From Microbacterium sp. oral taxon 186 str. F0373 (GTDB taxonomy: Bacteria; Actinomycetota; Actinomycetes; Actinomycetales; Microbacteriaceae), in contig NZ_KE150457.1 of the NCBI RefSeq assembly GCF_000411455.1, positions 1,824,023-1,888,022 of the forward strand: DNA of 64,000 nt, written 5' to 3'. Made by a program: the position numbers and the translations under genes. Of the stretch, positions 61,757-64,000 are shown in pieces. Under the pieces are notes generated by a model. The model was not told the DNA's origin and made no database searches. It saw only the letters and a program-made list of their open reading frames with translations. How positions within the stretch are numbered: the first letter of the stretch is position 1; every line of letters begins with the position of its first letter.

Positions 61757-63180
61757 GGTCAAGCCCCAGTACGTGGTGTAGCGGTCGGTGATCCTTCTGC
61801 TGTTGTTTTCGGTTAGGCGCTGAGTTCGAGGACGGTGTCGGTGTTCACCTCGCTTCCGGTGTCGGGGACGAGGGCGAGGCGGCTCTTGGTGAGGATCTCG
61901 AGGCCAAGGTAGCGGCGGCCTTCGACCCATTCGTCGGTTTGCTCGGCGAGGACGGCGCCGACGAGGCGGATGATCGCGTCGCGGTTGGGGAAGATGCCCA
62001 CGGAGTCGGTGCGGCGGCGGATCTCCCTGTTCAACCGCTCGTTGGGGTTATTGGACCAGATCTGCTGCCAGAGCCCGTCGGGGAACCCCGTGAACGCGAG
62101 GATGTCCGCGCGGGCGTTGTCGAGGTGCTCGAACGCGTCGGGGAGCTTCTCCTCGACGTAGTCCAGGAGCCTGTCGAACTGCGCGTTGACGGCGTCGGCG
62201 TCGGGTTGGTCGTAGACGGAGTGCAGCATCGCCTTAACGGCCGGCCACATGCTCTTCGGGCAGACACTCATCAGGTTCGCTGCGTAGTGGGTTCTGCAGC
62301 GTTGCCAGACCGCGCCGGGCAGGTTCGCCGCGATCGCGTCCACGAGCCCGGCATGGGCGTCGCTGGTGACGAGGCGGACCCCGCCGAGACCGCGGGCGAC
62401 CAGGTCAGCGAAGAACGAGTTCCAGGCGGCCCCCGTCTCGCTGGTCGCGACCCGGAGGCCGAGGACTTCCCGGTGCCCGTCGCCGTTGACGCCGGTCGCG
62501 ACGAGCACGACCGCGTTGATCACCCGCCCGCCCTCACGGACCTTCATCGTGAGGGCGTCGGCGGCGACGAACGTGAACGGCCCCGCGTCACCCAGGGGGC
62601 GGTGCCGGAACTGGTCGACGTGCTCGTCGAGGTCTGCGGCCATCCGTGAGACCTGAGACTTCGACAAGCTATGGATCCCGAGGGTCTTCACGAGCTTGTC
62701 CATCCGGCGGGTCGAGACGCCGGCGAGATAGCAATCCGCGACGACGGTGATCAGCGCGGTCTCGGCCCGCTTGCGGCGCTCAAGCAGCCATTCCGGGAAG
62801 TACGTGCCCTGGCGGAGCTTCGGGATCGCTACGTCGATCGTCCCGACACGGGTGTCGAGGTCGCGGTGCCGGTAACCGTTGCGTTGCGCGGTCCGGTCGG
62901 GACTGGGCTTTCCCCATTCCGCGCCCACGACGGCATCCGCGTCAGCGGAGAGGAGCGCGTTGATCGTGGTCTGCAGCAGGCTGCGCATCAGATCCGGCGA
63001 CGCGTCGGTCAAGGCTTCAGCGAGCACGCTCGCAGGGTCGACAATATGAAGTGCGGTCATCGTGATGATGCCTTTCGAGTGGGATGTGAGAGTTTCCTCG
63101 AAGGATCACACGGTGACCGCGCCTACGTCGTGAACGACGAGCCGGCCACCGTGGGCTACACCACCTTAAGGGGCACTACT
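61757..63180 (-). mobile_element. IS256-family insertion sequence, copy 2 (1424 bp)
   Basis: This is the same element as 49028-50451 with the same ends and length, in the opposite orientation. It is flanked by perfect 8-bp repeats CCAGCCGC at 61749-61756 and 63181-63188. Removing the element and one repeat restores the IS481 reading frame (AAG CGG CTG GGG). Confidence 0.93.
61813..63060 (-). CDS. IS256-family transposase, copy 2
   Basis: A 415-residue transposase with the same DDE residues as the copy at 49148-50395 ([34 protein letters not shown]); the two protein sequences appear identical. The upstream 120 bp to the element end is also identical. It is intact and probably active. Confidence 0.95.
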   Translation of the reverse strand: MTALHIVDPASVLAEALTDASPDLMRSLLQTTINALLSADADAVVGAEWGKPSPDRTAQRNGYRHRDLDTRVGTIDVAIPKLRQGTYFPEWLLERRKRAETALITVVADCYLAGVSTRRMDKLVKTLGIHSLSKSQVSRMAADLDEHVDQFRHRPLGDAGPFTFVAADALTMKVREGGRVINAVVLVATGVNGDGHREVLGLRVATSETGAAWNSFFADLVARGLGGVRLVTSDAHAGLVDAIAANLPGAVWQRCRTHYAANLMSVCPKSMWPAVKAMLHSVYDQPDADAVNAQFDRLLDYVEEKLPDAFEHLDNARADILAFTGFPDGLWQQIWSNNPNERLNREIRRRTDSVGIFPNRDAIIRLVGAVLAEQTDEWVEGRRYLGLEILTKSRLALVPDTGSEVNTDTVLELSA

Positions 63181-63555
63181 CCAGCCGCTTCTTCCACCGC
63201 AGATGCACGACCCTGCGCACCAGCATCCGCGGTGTCTTGTTCGGGCTCGAGTGCGGACGAGATGAACGATCCAGCATGCCCACCTCGCCCATCTCGACAT
63301 AGCGGCGCGCCCACCGTTGCGCAGTGCGCCACGACACCCGGAAGTAGCTGGCGGCCGCAGCGACGGACCAGCCGTCATCGACGACCTGTCGGGCGAGCCG
63401 AAGCCGTTGGCGAGGAGTCAGAGCAGCGTTAGCGTGGGACACGAGGACCTCCTAGGTCATCGAGTGCGGGAACTAGACAGCTCCACTCTCGACCGGGAGG
63501 TCCTCACCCGTCTATCGCGTCACACCTCAACTAACCTCCCTGGGCAGTACAGCTA

Positions 63556-63734
63556 GATGAGGGCGCATCGCCGGCCCCCGAGGGCGAATGGGAGCTGTTG
63601 CGGGTGTACGGGCTGATGGCGGAGCGGCGGGGAGAAGGGTACAAGCACCCATCCTTACTGACCCCCGAGAGATCCGGTCGATGCTGCGCGCCCGTATGCG
63701 GATGGGGCTCGTGCGTCGCGATCGGTTGGCGTAG
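63556..63734 (+). pseudogene. Frameshifted 3' fragment of an unidentified gene
   Basis: The frame DEGASPAPEGEWELLRVYGL runs on with MAERRGEGYKHPSLLTP from the edge of the IS481 element. Adding one C in the run at about 63660 (ACCCCCGAG) restores REIRSMLRARMRMGLVRRDR and a stop at 63734. So a 5'-truncated gene with a one-base frameshift is present. It may be the tail of the helicase/relaxase remnant on the other side of the IS481 element, since both run rightward, but I see no decisive motif. Confidence 0.4.
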
Positions 63735-63810
63735 CGTCGCGATCTGTCGGCCTCAGTGCACGAAGACGCTCCTTCAACGGTCGGCGCCCGTATGTGGATC
63801 GCTTCGTGCT

Positions 63811-64000
63811 TTAGGCGCCGAGACTCGCGTCTGTCTTCTCTTCGGTCCGATCGCCAAATGAGACGCCGTGAATATCGACGTTTGCCGTGCCATAACGCAG
63901 CTGGACCTTTGCCGCGTCTTTCAACGTCCCCTTGCTCAGGTTTCGAACCCACGCGCGTCCGTTGCCGTCGACAAATGTCAGGAGGACATCGTTCATGTGG
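63811..64000 (-). CDS. Hypothetical protein, possibly truncated by the window edge
   Basis: At least 61 residues: MNDVLLTFVDGNGRAWVRNL, then SKGTLKDAAKVQLRYGTANV, ending at 63811. An ATG at 63996 is available, but no stop intervenes before the window edge, so the gene may begin upstream. The protein is hydrophilic, with no membrane or signal features, and I recognise no family. It lies after the IS481 element and belongs to the same island. Confidence 0.5.
   Translation of the reverse strand, partial: HMNDVLLTFVDGNGRAWVRNLSKGTLKDAAKVQLRYGTANVDIHGVSFGDRTEEKTDASLGA

Larger units (their letters stand above)
61082..63442 (-). pseudogene. IS481-family transposase, broken
   Basis: The N-terminal 86 codons (63442-63181; MSHANAALTPRQRLRLARQV, FRVSWRTAQRWARRYVEMG, a winged/HTH pair) run into the nested IS256 element. 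They continue at 61756 with LGPVGIGAQLGMPASTVHAV and the first catalytic Asp in HVDVKKLGN. A further deletion and frameshift near 61510 removes about 20 residues (after FQGDRNRAIT; the next frame resumes with IHDDETAATA). The last part has the second Asp in LSDNGSAY and the Glu in NGKIERFHR. The gene is thus broken twice and cannot make a functional transposase. Confidence 0.85.
61105..63551 (-). mobile_element. IS481-family insertion sequence interrupted by IS256-family copy 2
   Basis: Inverted repeats TGTGCTGCCCAGGGAGGTT at 61105-61123 and AACCTCCCTGGGCAGTACA at 63533-63551 match at 18 of 19 positions when inverted. Between them are the remains of an IS481 transposase gene and, nested in it, the IS256-family element 61757-63180. 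Without the nested element the IS481 would be about 1.0 kb. The flanks do not show a matching target duplication, so its boundary has been rearranged since insertion. Confidence 0.85.

Noticed and set aside
49028..63180. Composite transposon made of the two IS256 copies
   Set aside because: Each copy has its own distinct 8-bp target duplication, so the segment did not move as one unit.

Overview
The window reads as chromosomal DNA of a high-GC actinobacterium, most likely a Microbacterium-like member of the Microbacteriaceae. This rests on the very high third-position GC, the DUF3263/LytR_C pair, an XPB-type helicase beside a PF13625 protein, a DtxR-type repressor whose metal-ligand positions match the classic numbering, an ImuA'-ImuB-DnaE2 mutasome behind a LexA box, and TANNNT-type -10 motifs. 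No taxon-defining gene such as 16S rRNA is present, so the genus is an inference.

Positions 1-17144 are ordinary housekeeping DNA. They hold the start of msrB, a DUF2332 gene, DUF3263 and LytR_C genes, cspA, a CIRCE-controlled stand-alone groEL with a terminator, an orphan WXG100 gene, a two-component system, a CPBP protease, the XPB helicase and its PF13625 neighbour, a cold-shock/DUF3027 pair, serC, a dtxR homologue, an M23 peptidase with a highly structured 5' leader, a possible 37-codon small ORF that ends inside a terminator, and an HNH endonuclease.

Positions 17175-30607 are a catabolic and one-carbon block. It contains a PdxH-like oxidase, a creatininase-family hydrolase, an FAD-linked PCMH oxidase, an XRE-cupin regulator, two tandem MetV-like/MetF-like fusion proteins, an FchA-like cyclohydrolase, an NMT1-type ABC importer, a CodA-like deaminase, a phthalate/vanillate-type [2Fe-2S] reductase and a divergent 8-oxoguanine-deaminase-like protein. 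Two divergent promoter regions inside it share the palindrome TGTTGG-N5-CCAACA, which suggests that the importer, deaminase, reductase and one-carbon genes form one regulon. The imported substrate is unknown; a methylated N-heterocycle or cyclic urea is a guess.

Positions 30706-46977 carry the SOS mutasome, whose dnaE2 frame contains a REP-like repeat, then overflow metabolism (alsD, alsS, a divergent LysR regulator and poxB), an EamA exporter with a LysR regulator, and a large O-acyltransferase. Five copies of a REP-like palindromic repeat lie between 13020 and 40316.

A tRNA-Arg(CCT) gene at 46991 marks the start of an integrated island that runs past the window end. It begins with a tyrosine integrase that has a stop at codon 7, followed by a modification-dependent nuclease gene split by an IS256-family element. 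Next come a NUDIX gene and a tight leftward operon of a type III-like Res, an unusually long Mod and a UvrD-like helicase with a C-terminal PD-(D/E)XK nuclease. The island ends in this window with relaxase debris and an IS481-family element into which a second copy of the same IS256-family element has inserted. Both IS256 copies are 1424 bp and each has its own perfect 8-bp target duplication. The Res-Mod-UvrD operon is the best candidate here for an under-described defence system.
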